Below are positions 8,704-16,956 of a DNA stretch of 40,209 nucleotides, in pieces (the stretch's first letter is position 1; the number at the start of each line of letters is the position of its first letter). The notes beneath the pieces are model-generated. The model did no database searches. It was not told the origin of the DNA and saw nothing but the letters and a program-made list of their open reading frames with translations. Where the stretch lies: positions 1-40,209 of the forward strand of contig JAIDZC010000033.1 of NCBI GenBank assembly GCA_029057785.1, written 5' to 3'. This DNA comes from Anaeroplasmataceae bacterium. Its GTDB lineage: Bacteria > Bacillota_I > Bacilli_A > Acholeplasmatales > Anaeroplasmataceae. The position numbers and the translations under genes are program-made.

Positions 8704-8750
8704 CACATTTAATTAATTTTTTTAATTTTTGTATTAATTTTATTAATTTT
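8691..8750. repeat. Five TTAATTTT boxes at the operon promoter
   Basis: Exact TTAATTTT copies start at 8691, 8713, 8722, 8734 and 8743 on the plus strand. Pairs nine bases apart recur with a 21-base period (8713/8722 and 8734/8743), about two helical turns. The placement suggests an operator for the DUF2089 regulator or an AT-rich UP element; the sequence alone cannot separate these. Confidence 0.5.
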
Positions 8751-8790
8751 TTATATAAAAATATTAAAAAATGCAGTAAAATACCAGAAT

Positions 8791-8820
8791 TTAAAAGAAA
8801 AAGACCAGTAAAAACTGGTC
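8791..8820 (-). terminator. Terminator of potABCD
   Basis: GACCAGT (8803-8809) and ACTGGTC (8814-8820) form a seven-pair stem with a four-base loop. On the minus strand it is followed by TTTTTCTTTT. It starts directly after the potD stop. Confidence 0.9.
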
Positions 8821-8821
8821 C

Positions 8822-10156
8822 TTATGCCTTTGCATTATTAAAAGTAGAATTTATTGTATTAATATATTTTCTAGAGAAGGTTGCTAAAATATCACCTTTA
8901 TAATGCTTTTTTTTCCCATTAGGAAGGAGTATCTTTTCTTCCTTTGGATAATACTTATCAAAAGCAATCCCAATAGCAACATCATATACCTTCCAATATA
9001 AATCAGAATCATATGCATCCTTAGAAGTAAAGCCTTCCAAATCCTCTACACTAAATTCTAAAGATTTTAGTTCTAAAATATCATCATATAAGCCCACATA
9101 TGGAGCATTATAGCTTACATAATATGTATTTTTGAATGCAGGGTCCACATGATTAGGTCCTTCATCTCTACCGCACATAAAGTTGATAAATTCTAAAGCC
9201 AAATCATAATTAGCAGCATGCTTAGGAATGACAAAATTATCACAGAAGGCTATTGTGTCACTTGGAATGAAAATATCAAAGCCAACCTGATACTTATTCT
9301 TGTAGATTCCGGCATCTGTAGTAATTGCTTCTATCATTGTACTAAAGTCTTCTATTTCTACATCTTTAGCAAGATAAGCATCAATAACAGTAGAGGCAAC
9401 ATTCTCACAATAATAATATAGGAAATCTCCTGTCCACATAAAACCTAAATCACGGTTCTTTGCCACAATATCTTTCTTAATATCATCTGTTCCCCAAGTG
9501 TCATATTTCATATTTTTAATCAATGAATAAATTTGATTCAATTCATTTTTAGAAAGCTCCGCTTCTGTATCAAAGCCTAAATATCTACAGGCTGCATAAT
9601 AGGCATGTAGATTAGAATCATACATTGCCACTTTAGTTCCTGAAGGAAGGCTATTTCTATCGAATAAGGATGCCCATTCATTTGGTGCAGTTGTTACAGC
9701 CTCTTTTAATCCTTCCTTATAGGTAGAGTAAACAATTCCCCATGTCCCCCATAAATATGGAACATAATAGGAAGTTATCCCCTCTTTTTTCTCTTCTAGT
9801 GTTTCAGCAATACCTTTCACACCAGGCATTCTATCTTCTAGATTATAATTTGGAATACGGCTAAAATCAATTTCTTGCAGCATGTCATTTTGTGCCATCT
9901 TTAAAACCATATAATCAGATGGACACATCACATCAAAGCAAGTTGTTCCAGCACTAATTTTAGAATAAAAGAGTTCATTGGACTCGCCAAGCTCCATTGC
10001 CACTTCACAATTATACAAACTTTCAAATTCCTCTAGCATCTCTTCATCAACATATTCTCCCCAATTCAAGAATAATAAGACATTTCTTCTTTGACAAGAA
10101 CAAAGACCGAGTAGGAAGAATAAACTAAGAAATATAAAACTAATTCTTTTTCGCAT
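8822..10156 (-). CDS. potD: Spermidine/putrescine-binding lipoprotein
   Basis: Extracellular substrate-binding subunit of the polyamine ABC importer. I place the start at 10156 (MRKRISFIF), preceded by AAAGGAAGAAG; the open frame extends ten codons further without a better signal. A lipoprotein signal peptide follows, with a hydrophobic core and cysteine after L-C-S (about residue 21), so the protein should be lipid-anchored. The mature part has the PotD-like NWGEYVDEEMLEEFE start and CPSDYMVLKM. It overlaps potC by 17 bases. About 444 residues, slightly longer than typical PotD (about 350). The long central linker around the YYCENVAS segment is family-compatible. Whether spermidine or putrescine is preferred cannot be read off. 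Confidence 0.93.
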   Translation of the reverse strand: MRKRISFIFLSLFFLLGLCSCQRRNVLLFLNWGEYVDEEMLEEFESLYNCEVAMELGESNELFYSKISAGTTCFDVMCPSDYMVLKMAQNDMLQEIDFSRIPNYNLEDRMPGVKGIAETLEEKKEGITSYYVPYLWGTWGIVYSTYKEGLKEAVTTAPNEWASLFDRNSLPSGTKVAMYDSNLHAYYAACRYLGFDTEAELSKNELNQIYSLIKNMKYDTWGTDDIKKDIVAKNRDLGFMWTGDFLYYYCENVASTVIDAYLAKDVEIEDFSTMIEAITTDAGIYKNKYQVGFDIFIPSDTIAFCDNFVIPKHAANYDLALEFINFMCGRDEGPNHVDPAFKNTYYVSYNAPYVGLYDDILELKSLEFSVEDLEGFTSKDAYDSDLYWKVYDVAIGIAFDKYYPKEEKILLPNGKKKHYKGDILATFSRKYINTINSTFNNAKA

Positions 10157-11018
10157 GGCTTCTTCTTCCTTTCGTCCAAATTGCATATAAGATGATTAAT
10201 ACCATAGAGATAAAAGTTAACGCAGTTGAAAAGGCATATACACCTGGGAATAAAGACTTCTTTCCTATAGAGGAGTAAATCCATATCGATAAAGTATTAA
10301 ATCCATTTCCTGTTGTAAAATAACCAACCACGAAATCCTCAAAGCTAATCGTAAAGGCTAACACAACGCCTGAAAATATACCTCCACGGATGGCAGGAAT
10401 TAAAACACGAATTACAGATTTTAAAGGCTTGATTCCCAAATCCATACTCGCATCCATTAAATTCGGATCAATTTCTTTCATTTTAGGTAAAACAGATAAA
10501 ATGATGTATGGAAATATAAAGAACAAATGTGCAATCAAGATTGTCCAAAACCCAAAAATATGTCTATTTATTGGTAACAATAAAGAGAAAATCAGCATTA
10601 AGGATATACCCGTAACGATATCTGCATTTAGCAAAGGTATATTGTTCAAAAGCATTAATCTTGATTTTACCTTAGGTGGTAGATAAAAAATACCTATTGC
10701 AACAAATGTTCCTAATACTGCAGCTATCAATGTAGCAGTAATAGAAACTAAAAATGTATTTTTAATTGAATTTGTAAGACTTCTCTTAGAAAACATTTGG
10801 ATATAGTTATCAAAGGTAAATCCTTGAAACTCTGTAGTTGAAGCGCTAGAATTAAAGGATTGGATGGCGATAACAATCACAGATAAATATAGCATAAAGA
10901 TTGAAAAGACAACTAAGATAATCTTAACCACTTTCCACACCATAGCCAAAGCGCGATAATCCTTGTAGCCATATTCTCCTAAAGTAGCCTTTGGAAATTT
11001 CACTTCTTCAGTCATCAT
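10140..11018 (-). CDS. potC: Polyamine ABC importer permease
   Basis: Inner-membrane permease, 292 residues, six hydrophobic segments. The EAA loop for contact with the ATPase is visible as MDASMDLGIKPLKSVIRVLIPAIRGG. AAGGAAGGAGAG precedes the tandem ATG-ATG at 11018, and the potB stop TGA lies inside this ATGATGA, so translation is coupled. This also shows that TGA is a stop codon in this organism. Confidence 0.94.
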   Translation of the reverse strand: MMTEEVKFPKATLGEYGYKDYRALAMVWKVVKIILVVFSIFMLYLSVIVIAIQSFNSSASTTEFQGFTFDNYIQMFSKRSLTNSIKNTFLVSITATLIAAVLGTFVAIGIFYLPPKVKSRLMLLNNIPLLNADIVTGISLMLIFSLLLPINRHIFGFWTILIAHLFFIFPYIILSVLPKMKEIDPNLMDASMDLGIKPLKSVIRVLIPAIRGGIFSGVVLAFTISFEDFVVGYFTTGNGFNTLSIWIYSSIGKKSLFPGVYAFSTALTFISMVLIILYAIWTKGRRSHAKKN

Positions 11019-11878
11019 ATTAGCGTCTCTCCTTCCTTATCAATTTTATTGATTAAAAGGATAGAGCCTAATATAATCACAAGAACAATAATTGCCAAAA
11101 CAGCTCCTTGATTATAGCTCATATTGATAAAACTCTGTTCAATTATATTACCAATAAGTAAAATATTTCCTGCACCTAATACCTTAGGGATAGCAAATCC
11201 AGATAAACATGGAAGTAAAACCATCATAGAACCAGAGACAACCCCCTTTAAGGATAATGGCACAATGACCTTCCAAAACTTAGTGAAATTTGTTACTCCT
11301 AAATCTAAAGCAGCTTCCTCTAAATAAGGATCTATTTTTTCTAATGAGGTATAGATAGGTAATACAATAAAGGGTAAATAGGTAAATACCATTCCTAAGA
11401 GAATTGCCCAATCTGTACCAATAATATTTAAGCCTGGTATATGAAAGATATCAGATAAGATATTTTCAGGCTTGAAGATGGAGGCAAGTGCATTGATTCT
11501 TAAAAGCACATTCGTCCACATCGGTAAGATTAACAACAACAATATCATATATTTATTTTTAATTTTTGATTTGTATAAGCTATATGCTAATAAATATCCA
11601 AAAAAGATACAAAGAATAGTTGTTAATATACTATACTTTAAGGAATTCCAAAAGGCAATTAAAACAGATTCTGTTCCAATAATTGCGAAATTGTTTACAG
11701 TAAATTGCATGCCACTAAACTGAATACCCTCTGTATCAACAAACATCAAGCAAAACATAATCAGTACTGGAAAACAGGCCAAAACATAAAGCCAGTACAT
11801 ATATGGTCTTGCAAGACGATCTAAATGATGATTACCCGCTGGATGAGGCTTAGCTACTCTGTTACGATGGTTTTGCAT
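11015..11878 (-). CDS. potB: Polyamine ABC importer permease
   Basis: Second permease, 287 residues, six membrane segments. Its EAA loop reads LEEAALDLGVTNFTKFWKVIVPLS. GAAGGAAGA lies ahead of the ATG at 11878. The start overlaps potA by 25 bases and the end overlaps potC, so the four pot genes form one coupled transcription unit in the order A, B, C, D. Confidence 0.94.
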   Translation of the reverse strand: MQNHRNRVAKPHPAGNHHLDRLARPYMYWLYVLACFPVLIMFCLMFVDTEGIQFSGMQFTVNNFAIIGTESVLIAFWNSLKYSILTTILCIFFGYLLAYSLYKSKIKNKYMILLLLILPMWTNVLLRINALASIFKPENILSDIFHIPGLNIIGTDWAILLGMVFTYLPFIVLPIYTSLEKIDPYLEEAALDLGVTNFTKFWKVIVPLSLKGVVSGSMMVLLPCLSGFAIPKVLGAGNILLIGNIIEQSFINMSYNQGAVLAIIVLVIILGSILLINKIDKEGETLI

Positions 11879-13044
11879 GAGCCGTCTTCCTTCATCAAGC
11901 AGATTTCATATGGGTCAACAGATAACCCAACCTTTTGTCCTGTTTTTATATCTTCATAGGTGTGAACCACAAACTCTTGTCCTTGTAAATCCACACACAA
12001 TTCATAATGTACACCTTTAAAAATAGAGGATGTCACATTTCCTACAAGCTTAGCTTTCTTAAGAGGTACAACATCCCAGTCTTCTGGACGTATGACGACA
12101 TCAACTACCTCTCCATCCTCAAATTGGTAGCCAACACATTCAAAATCTACATCTAAGAAACGAACTAAGTTCTTCTTCACATACACTCCACGAACAATAT
12201 TAGACTCTCCAATAAAATTAGCAACAAAACGATTGACTGGTTCATTATAAATATCCTTTGGAGTACCTAGCTGCTGAATAATGCCATCCTTCATCACGAC
12301 AATACGATCTGACATAACCATAGCTTCCTCTTGATCATGCGTAACAAAGATAAAGGTAATTCCTAAATCTCTTTGCATTTCCTTAAGCTCATATTGCATG
12401 TTTTGTCTAAGTTTTAAATCTAGAGCTGATAATGGTTCATCTAGTAAAAGAATTTTTGGCTTTAAGATAATGGCTCTTGCAATAGCTACTCTCTGCATTT
12501 GACCACCAGACATATTATTAATTTTCCGGTCCTCAAACCCAGCCAAATTCACCATTTCTAAGGCAGCTTTAACAGCGCTCTTTAATTTTTCTTTAAGCTT
12601 CCAGTTCATATCAAAAAAAGTGATTTTGTGTGCCTTTTCCTCCGGAACGCCTAAGGATAATTTGTCTTTTGTAATTTCTTCCTTTAAAGCCTCTTTACCG
12701 CCAAAAAACTCTATCATAAATTTTCGGCCACGATTTTTTAAACCAAAGGCCACATTATTAAAAACATTCAAATGTGGAAATAACGCATACCTTTGAAACA
12801 CTGTGTTGATTGGTCTTGCATAAGCTGGAAGATCATTAATCTCTTTACCATTTACAACGATTTGACCAGAATCCGGATTTTCAAATCCACCAATCATACG
12901 TAATGTTGTTGTCTTACCACAACCAGATGGTCCCAATAGGGTAAGAAATTCATTTTCATAAATTGTTAAATTAATATTGTCTACGACAGTTACTGCACCA
13001 TACTGCTTCACAATATTGTGCAATTCGATAATTGGTTTACCCAC
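11854..13044 (-). CDS. potA: Polyamine ABC importer ATPase with an inserted segment
   Basis: A 396-residue cytoplasmic ATPase. Walker A GPSGCGKTT (residues 38-46), Q-loop Q83 in VFQRYALFPH, signature MSGGQ (177-181), Walker B ILLLDEPLSALD (from 197) and THDQEEA are intact, and a TOBE-like domain follows. About 45 extra residues, charged and lysine-rich, lie between the Q-loop and the signature (about 104-155); a similar insert is known in PotA of Mollicutes and relatives. The start is GTG at 13044: the frame is closed by TAA nine bases upstream and no ATG is available nearby. The ribosome binding site is weak (CGGTAA), which may be compensated by coupling to a 28-codon upstream frame. Confidence 0.93.
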   Translation of the reverse strand: MGKPIIELHNIVKQYGAVTVVDNINLTIYENEFLTLLGPSGCGKTTTLRMIGGFENPDSGQIVVNGKEINDLPAYARPINTVFQRYALFPHLNVFNNVAFGLKNRGRKFMIEFFGGKEALKEEITKDKLSLGVPEEKAHKITFFDMNWKLKEKLKSAVKAALEMVNLAGFEDRKINNMSGGQMQRVAIARAIILKPKILLLDEPLSALDLKLRQNMQYELKEMQRDLGITFIFVTHDQEEAMVMSDRIVVMKDGIIQQLGTPKDIYNEPVNRFVANFIGESNIVRGVYVKKNLVRFLDVDFECVGYQFEDGEVVDVVIRPEDWDVVPLKKAKLVGNVTSSIFKGVHYELCVDLQGQEFVVHTYEDIKTGQKVGLSVDPYEICLMKEDGSCKTIVTE

Positions 13045-13050
13045 CGCAAT

Positions 13051-13137
13051 TTACCGAACTTGAAGAACAATTTTTAAGTTCTTCGCCTCTTTTTCCTTTC
13101 CTCTATATTTTTTAAGGAATGAGTCCTTGAATACCAT
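13051..13137 (-). CDS. Possible 28-codon leader peptide before potA
   Basis: An ATG at 13137 opens a 28-codon frame that is lysine- and arginine-rich and ends with TAA six bases before the potA GTG, in the same frame. It lies in the transcribed leader if the promoter at 13159-13186 is used. There is no Shine-Dalgarno sequence before the ATG, so translation is doubtful. A GAGGAAAGG purine run and a GAAGAAC/GTTCTTC hairpin fall within it. Confidence 0.25.
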   Translation of the reverse strand: MVFKDSFLKKYRGKEKEAKNLKIVLQVR

Positions 13138-13158
13138 CTATTTTTTATAGACGAAATA

Positions 13159-13186
13159 ATTATACAACAAATTTGAAATTTGACAA
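13159..13186 (-). promoter_or_regulatory. Promoter of potABCD
   Basis: TTGTCA (13181-13186, minus strand) and TATAAT (13159-13164) with 16-base spacing. The leader to the potA GTG would be about 110 bases, unusually long for this window, and contains three small hairpins. Confidence 0.7.
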
Positions 13187-13204
13187 GAAAAAATATATTT
13201 TTTT

Positions 13205-13237
13205 TATAAAAAAATAATCCCCTAAAAGAAAGGGGAT
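13205..13237 (-). terminator. Terminator after the GT8 gene
   Basis: ATCCCCT (13217-13223) pairs with AGGGGAT (13231-13237) around a seven-base loop. On the minus strand TATTTTTTTAT follows. It separates the GT8 gene from the potABCD promoter. Confidence 0.85.
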
Positions 13238-13247
13238 ATCTAACTCT

Positions 13248-14066
13248 TTAATATTCTAGCTTTGCTTCCATAGGGAAAATACGCTCATACTGCTCAAAAA
13301 TGTCATCAAAATCATGCATTTTGAAAAAACTATGAAGCTTTTTTACATTCCATTGTTTGTAATTATACACCTTGAAGAAAGGTAAATATCTTATCCCCTT
13401 ACAAAAGTGCTTAACAACAGTATCTGATTTAATACTTCGCTGTTCATTAAAACGGAAAGGAATATATACCTTTTCCTTACAAAACATATATAAAGCAGAC
13501 TGATCAGAAAAATATAATTTCTTTTGTTGAAGTAATTTAACTGCATTCTCAAAAAGCTGAGTTTCTTTTACTTTTTTCACATTGATATAAAGAACACCTG
13601 AATTAAAATAGTCCTTTTTAATCCAAAACTTACCTAAATAATCTAAACAAACCGCCATTTCTTTGTCTTCAATATCAATTTTTTTAAATTCTTCTAAGGA
13701 AGAACAGGTCATTGTATCTGCATCTAAATAGATTAATTTATCACAATCAATATATTTAGGAAATAAAAGTCGAATCAAAGAAGCTGGAGAATATTTAGGA
13801 TCCATATTTGGTGTATTCTTAAAGGTGGCCTCAAAATCTTCTGAAATATCATAATAAGAAACTTCATTTTCAAAATTAAAGCTCTTCATCACTTTTCTTA
13901 AATAATCTACAGATGCTTCTGATATCTTAGGAACCTTTGACCATGAAATTTGCATAGTCATAATATGCAAGTGAATTGGCTCCTTTGTATGCTTCATCAT
14001 AGATAAAACATTTAAACAAATGCCATGAAATATTTTCTGATTTCCCGTTTGTAATACATGTATCAT
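13248..14066 (-). CDS. Family 8 glycosyltransferase
   Basis: A 272-residue GT-A fold enzyme that transfers a sugar from a nucleotide donor. Markers: the metal-binding DxD in LIYLDADTMTCSS (D115, D117), YFNSGVLYINVKK, SDQSALYMF and the C-terminal HFCKGIRYLPFF. There is no membrane segment; such enzymes work at the cytoplasmic face. The start at 14066 has AGAGGAG seven bases upstream, within the tail of the previous gene, and only four bases separate the two. Co-transcription with a flippase-like membrane protein, opposite an acyltransferase, suggests glycolipid or wall-polymer synthesis. Acceptor unknown. Confidence 0.9.
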   Translation of the reverse strand: MIHVLQTGNQKIFHGICLNVLSMMKHTKEPIHLHIMTMQISWSKVPKISEASVDYLRKVMKSFNFENEVSYYDISEDFEATFKNTPNMDPKYSPASLIRLLFPKYIDCDKLIYLDADTMTCSSLEEFKKIDIEDKEMAVCLDYLGKFWIKKDYFNSGVLYINVKKVKETQLFENAVKLLQQKKLYFSDQSALYMFCKEKVYIPFRFNEQRSIKSDTVVKHFCKGIRYLPFFKVYNYKQWNVKKLHSFFKMHDFDDIFEQYERIFPMEAKLEY

Positions 14067-14070
14067 ATCT

Positions 14071-15216
14071 TTACTCCTCTTTGACTTCTATAGTTTGCTC
14101 CTCTTCTAAAGATGTCTCTGTTATTTGTACTTGTTTTTTCTTATATCTCTTCACCTTAATTTCATAAACCACATAAGCTATAGCACTTAAAATCATTAAA
14201 AGGTAATAGGTTAATGCTCTCCATAAAATCATACCTGTAAATCCAATATCTCCAGATAATGCACCAAATAAGGAGGCAGTGAAAATTGTTTTAAATGCAA
14301 ACTCTATTCCCCCAGTTCCTCCTGGTGTTGGAACCCATACCATTGTTGTAATTGCAAAAGCTGAAGCTAAAATGATATATGGCATCATCTTAAATCCAAA
14401 ATCAGCACCTAAAGCTTTTAAAATATAATACGGAATTGCATAATAAAACAATAAAGCCAACATTTTCAATAAAATAGCTCCAACAAAGGAAAGCTTATGT
14501 GAAAAAATACGTTTTGCAGCAACCTGAGCATTCTCACAATATTTTTCAAAGGCAGGTACCGCCTTGGTAAGATGCTTCCCAATAAATTTAATTTTACATA
14601 ACTGCAGCATAAGCTTTTTCAACACATCTCGTACTGTTTTAGAGGTCGCAACCATAATCATAAATACAAGAGTAAATAGATTCATCGCGAATCCTAAGCC
14701 TATCATCCAAGCAGTAGATCCTTCAAAATTTTCCGAAAACTTTCCATAGAAAACTAATGAGGCTATTGCATAGATATTACTTGCTATCATAAACGCAATA
14801 AAATTAGATACAATGATTCCTGTAGAATCACTTGCCCTTACCTTCTTTTGGGTGAATAAATACACCTGAACAGGCTGTCCCCCAGTAGCAAAAGGTGTTA
14901 TCGCATTAAAGAAATGCTCTGACTCACCTATTAAATATACATCAAAAAACTTGGCATTAAACTTATTTTGCATAGCTATAAAGCATAATGACATTGGCCA
15001 GAGTATTGCATAAATGACAAGACATAAAACTGCTTTTCCCATATCTACGCCATTTACTGTTTTTATCAACTTAATTGTTTCATTAAAATCATTGAAACTA
15101 AAAAGAATAACAAAAACAACTGCTGTAATAATGAGTACAACTAAAATGGATAAAATTGTCTTTTTATTATTGACAGGTTTCTTTTCCTGTTTCTGTTCAA
15201 TTTCTTGATTTTCCAT
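14071..15216 (-). CDS. Flippase-like integral membrane protein (LPG synthase TM / UPF0104 family)
   Basis: A 381-residue protein with a short charged N-terminus, about eight hydrophobic segments and a basic-acidic cytoplasmic tail. ITPFATGGQPVQVYLF and VWVPTPGGTGGIEFAF are the two conserved segments of the MprF-type flippase domain and the YbhN/AglD2-like family. It lacks the soluble aminoacyl-transferase half of full-length MprF (about 840 residues), so it should not aminoacylate lipids. AAAGGATTTGG precedes the ATG. It probably moves or binds a lipid made by the neighbouring enzymes. Confidence 0.85.
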   Translation of the reverse strand: MENQEIEQKQEKKPVNNKKTILSILVVLIITAVVFVILFSFNDFNETIKLIKTVNGVDMGKAVLCLVIYAILWPMSLCFIAMQNKFNAKFFDVYLIGESEHFFNAITPFATGGQPVQVYLFTQKKVRASDSTGIIVSNFIAFMIASNIYAIASLVFYGKFSENFEGSTAWMIGLGFAMNLFTLVFMIMVATSKTVRDVLKKLMLQLCKIKFIGKHLTKAVPAFEKYCENAQVAAKRIFSHKLSFVGAILLKMLALLFYYAIPYYILKALGADFGFKMMPYIILASAFAITTMVWVPTPGGTGGIEFAFKTIFTASLFGALSGDIGFTGMILWRALTYYLLMILSAIAYVVYEIKVKRYKKKQVQITETSLEEEQTIEVKEE

Positions 15217-15243
15217 AATTTTCCAAATCCTTTTCTATTCATT

Positions 15244-15272
15244 ATTTTACTTAAATATTCAATTTTTATCAA
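15244..15272 (-). promoter_or_regulatory. Promoter of the flippase-GT8 operon
   Basis: TTGATA (15267-15272, minus strand) and TAAAAT (15244-15249), spacing 17, directly upstream of the flippase ribosome binding site. Confidence 0.65.
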
Positions 15273-15290
15273 TAGTTAAAGACATTTTTC

Positions 15291-15319
15291 TTGATAATGA
15301 TAAATAAATTTGATAAAAT
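15291..15319 (+). promoter_or_regulatory. Promoter of the PlsC-type gene
   Basis: TTGATA (15291-15296) and TAAAAT (15314-15319), spacing 17. It has the same -35 and -10 hexamers as the divergent promoter 20 bases away, so the two may share control. Confidence 0.65.
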
Positions 15320-15357
15320 TTCTAATGTAGAACTAATTTTTACAAGGATTGTATTAT

Positions 15358-16152
15358 ATGAAAAAAAATAAAAAGCGAATTCAATATTATAAAGATCTAA
15401 AAAATGATGATTTTTCAGGAACAAATATCAAAGTAAAATCGCTACCTGAAAACTATAAATACATTCATAAAATTCCATTTTGGTTTCTTATTGCAAATTT
15501 TGTTTATTTTGTTATAGCAAAGCCTTTATTTTGGTTCATCACAAAATTTATTTGTCACCAAAAATATGCTAACAAAAAATTAATGAAGCAAGCTAAAAAA
15601 ACAGGTGCAATTCTCTATGGAAACCATACAACCTTACTTGCAGATGCATTTGTTCCGAATCTAGTCTTCTCATTTAGAAGAAACTATATTGTGGTATCAC
15701 CAGAAACACTATCTATCAAAGGAATTAAAACTTTGTTAGGGTATCTAGGGGCTATGCCATTAACAGAAAAAATATCTTTAAAAAAGAAATTTTTAAAAGC
15801 TTTGGAAAAACATTTAGACAAAAAAAAATTAATTACGATTTATCCTGAAGCGCATATTTGGCCATATTATACAAAAATAAGACCATTTGATGATACAAGC
15901 TTCAAATATGCAGCCTTATTTGATAAGCCTGTATTTGCACTTACAAATTGTTATCAAAAACGCAAATTTGGAAAGAGACCTAAAATCATAACTTACTTTG
16001 ATGGTCCTTTCTATCCAAAACCAGAATTGAATACAAAAGATAATGCTTCCTATTTAAGAGACTTAGTTTATAAGGCTATGGTCGATAGAGCAGAAAAATA
16101 TTCCACTTATTCTTATATTGAATATGTACAGATTTCTGATGACGAAGCATAA
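15358..16152 (+). CDS. PlsC-family lysophospholipid acyltransferase, divergent
   Basis: About 264 residues. After a basic N-terminus there is a hydrophobic stretch (FWFLIANFVYFVIAKPLF), then the acyltransferase domain. Motif I reads GNHTTLLAD: histidine and aspartate are separated by five residues, not the usual four. The later motif reads IYPEAHIWPY, in place of the common PEGTRS. Both are deviations but the overall order fits a 1-acyl-glycerol-phosphate type acyltransferase. I take the ATG at 15358 (AAGG ten bases upstream); an in-frame TTG nine bases earlier sits too close to that AAGG. It is monocistronic and ends at a strong hairpin. Confidence 0.8.
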   Translation: MKKNKKRIQYYKDLKNDDFSGTNIKVKSLPENYKYIHKIPFWFLIANFVYFVIAKPLFWFITKFICHQKYANKKLMKQAKKTGAILYGNHTTLLADAFVPNLVFSFRRNYIVVSPETLSIKGIKTLLGYLGAMPLTEKISLKKKFLKALEKHLDKKKLITIYPEAHIWPYYTKIRPFDDTSFKYAALFDKPVFALTNCYQKRKFGKRPKIITYFDGPFYPKPELNTKDNASYLRDLVYKAMVDRAEKYSTYSYIEYVQISDDEA

Positions 16153-16154
16153 AA

Positions 16155-16184
16155 GCCATTGCAAATAAGCAATGGCTTTTTTTT
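16155..16184. terminator. Terminator between the PlsC-type gene and the esterase
   Basis: GCCATTGC (16155-16162) and GCAATGGC (16169-16176) form a perfect eight-pair stem followed by eight T on the plus strand. On the minus strand four T follow, so it can also end the xylose operon. Confidence 0.92.
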
Positions 16185-16941
16185 AATCTAAAATGTGATA
16201 TAGGAAATGTGGAGTCTGTTCTAACCAGCTTGGCCAATCATGTGGACGATCATATCCCCAATAATCAAACCATGCAGGGACAGAATGACGACTAAATTCA
16301 AAGTCTAGCGCTCTTGTATCATTTAAGCATTCTTCTTCCCATGCTCCTTGGCCTACACAGACAATAATTCTTGCTCTACGATACAAATCTAAATAAGGAT
16401 GATTCATATCCATACAACGCATAGAATCTAACGGAGAATTTAAGAAAGTCAAATCATCAGCATAATTCTTAAAGAAGAACCCTGAGTGATAAATTCCAGA
16501 AAGTGCTAAAACAGCGTCAAAAATATCTGGCTTTCTCATAAAGAAATTCATAGCATGATATGCTCCCATAGAGCATCCAAAAGCCAGAATTCCAGAAGCT
16601 ACACCTCCACCATTCCCATAGGTATTAATCTCATAGACACGATGCACTATTTCATTAATGATATAATTGAAATATGCCTCTTGTGCTTCGATTCTCCACC
16701 GAGGATTCTTATTCACATCACTCCAAGATTCTCCATCAATAGAATCCACGCAAAAAACTTGTATTTTTCCTTGGTCAATATACCAACGCATTGCCTCAAT
16801 TAGTCCTCGATTTTCATAATCGAAAAATCTTCCATTTTGACAAGGAAAAGCAATGCAAGGCTTTCCTGCATGTCCAAATACCTTATACTCCATATCCCTT
16901 CCTAGAGTAGGACTATATTCTCTATAATACTCTACCTTCAT
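16183..16941 (-). CDS. Putative alpha/beta-hydrolase esterase
   Basis: A 252-residue cytoplasmic protein with the nucleophile elbow FGCSMGAYHA (S124) and a likely catalytic histidine in YDRPHDWPSW (H234). The fold type matches esterase-D/antigen-85-like putative esterases. Position as last gene of the xylose operon, 15 bases after xylA, suggests it removes acyl groups, for example acetyl from xylose or xylo-oligomers, but that is inference; there is no export signal, so any substrate would be imported first. GAGGTAG precedes the ATG at 16941. Confidence 0.82.
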   Translation of the reverse strand: MKVEYYREYSPTLGRDMEYKVFGHAGKPCIAFPCQNGRFFDYENRGLIEAMRWYIDQGKIQVFCVDSIDGESWSDVNKNPRWRIEAQEAYFNYIINEIVHRVYEINTYGNGGGVASGILAFGCSMGAYHAMNFFMRKPDIFDAVLALSGIYHSGFFFKNYADDLTFLNSPLDSMRCMDMNHPYLDLYRRARIIVCVGQGAWEEECLNDTRALDFEFSRHSVPAWFDYWGYDRPHDWPSWLEQTPHFLYHILD

Positions 16942-16956
16942 ATACTACCTCATTCA

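Noticed and set aside
8691-8750. CRISPR-like repeat array
   Set aside because: Units are 8 bases of pure A/T with spacers of 1-14 bases and no cas genes; more like protein-binding boxes. No CRISPR array was seen elsewhere in the window.
8661-8903. 80-residue plus-strand frame starting MIFNYILQQ
   Set aside because: It runs over the DUF2089 promoter, the AT-rich boxes, the pot terminator and the end of potD; no ribosome binding site.
11015-11018. Mycoplasma-type code with TGA read as tryptophan
   Set aside because: potB ends with TGA at normal length directly at the potC start, and tryptophans are TGG throughout.
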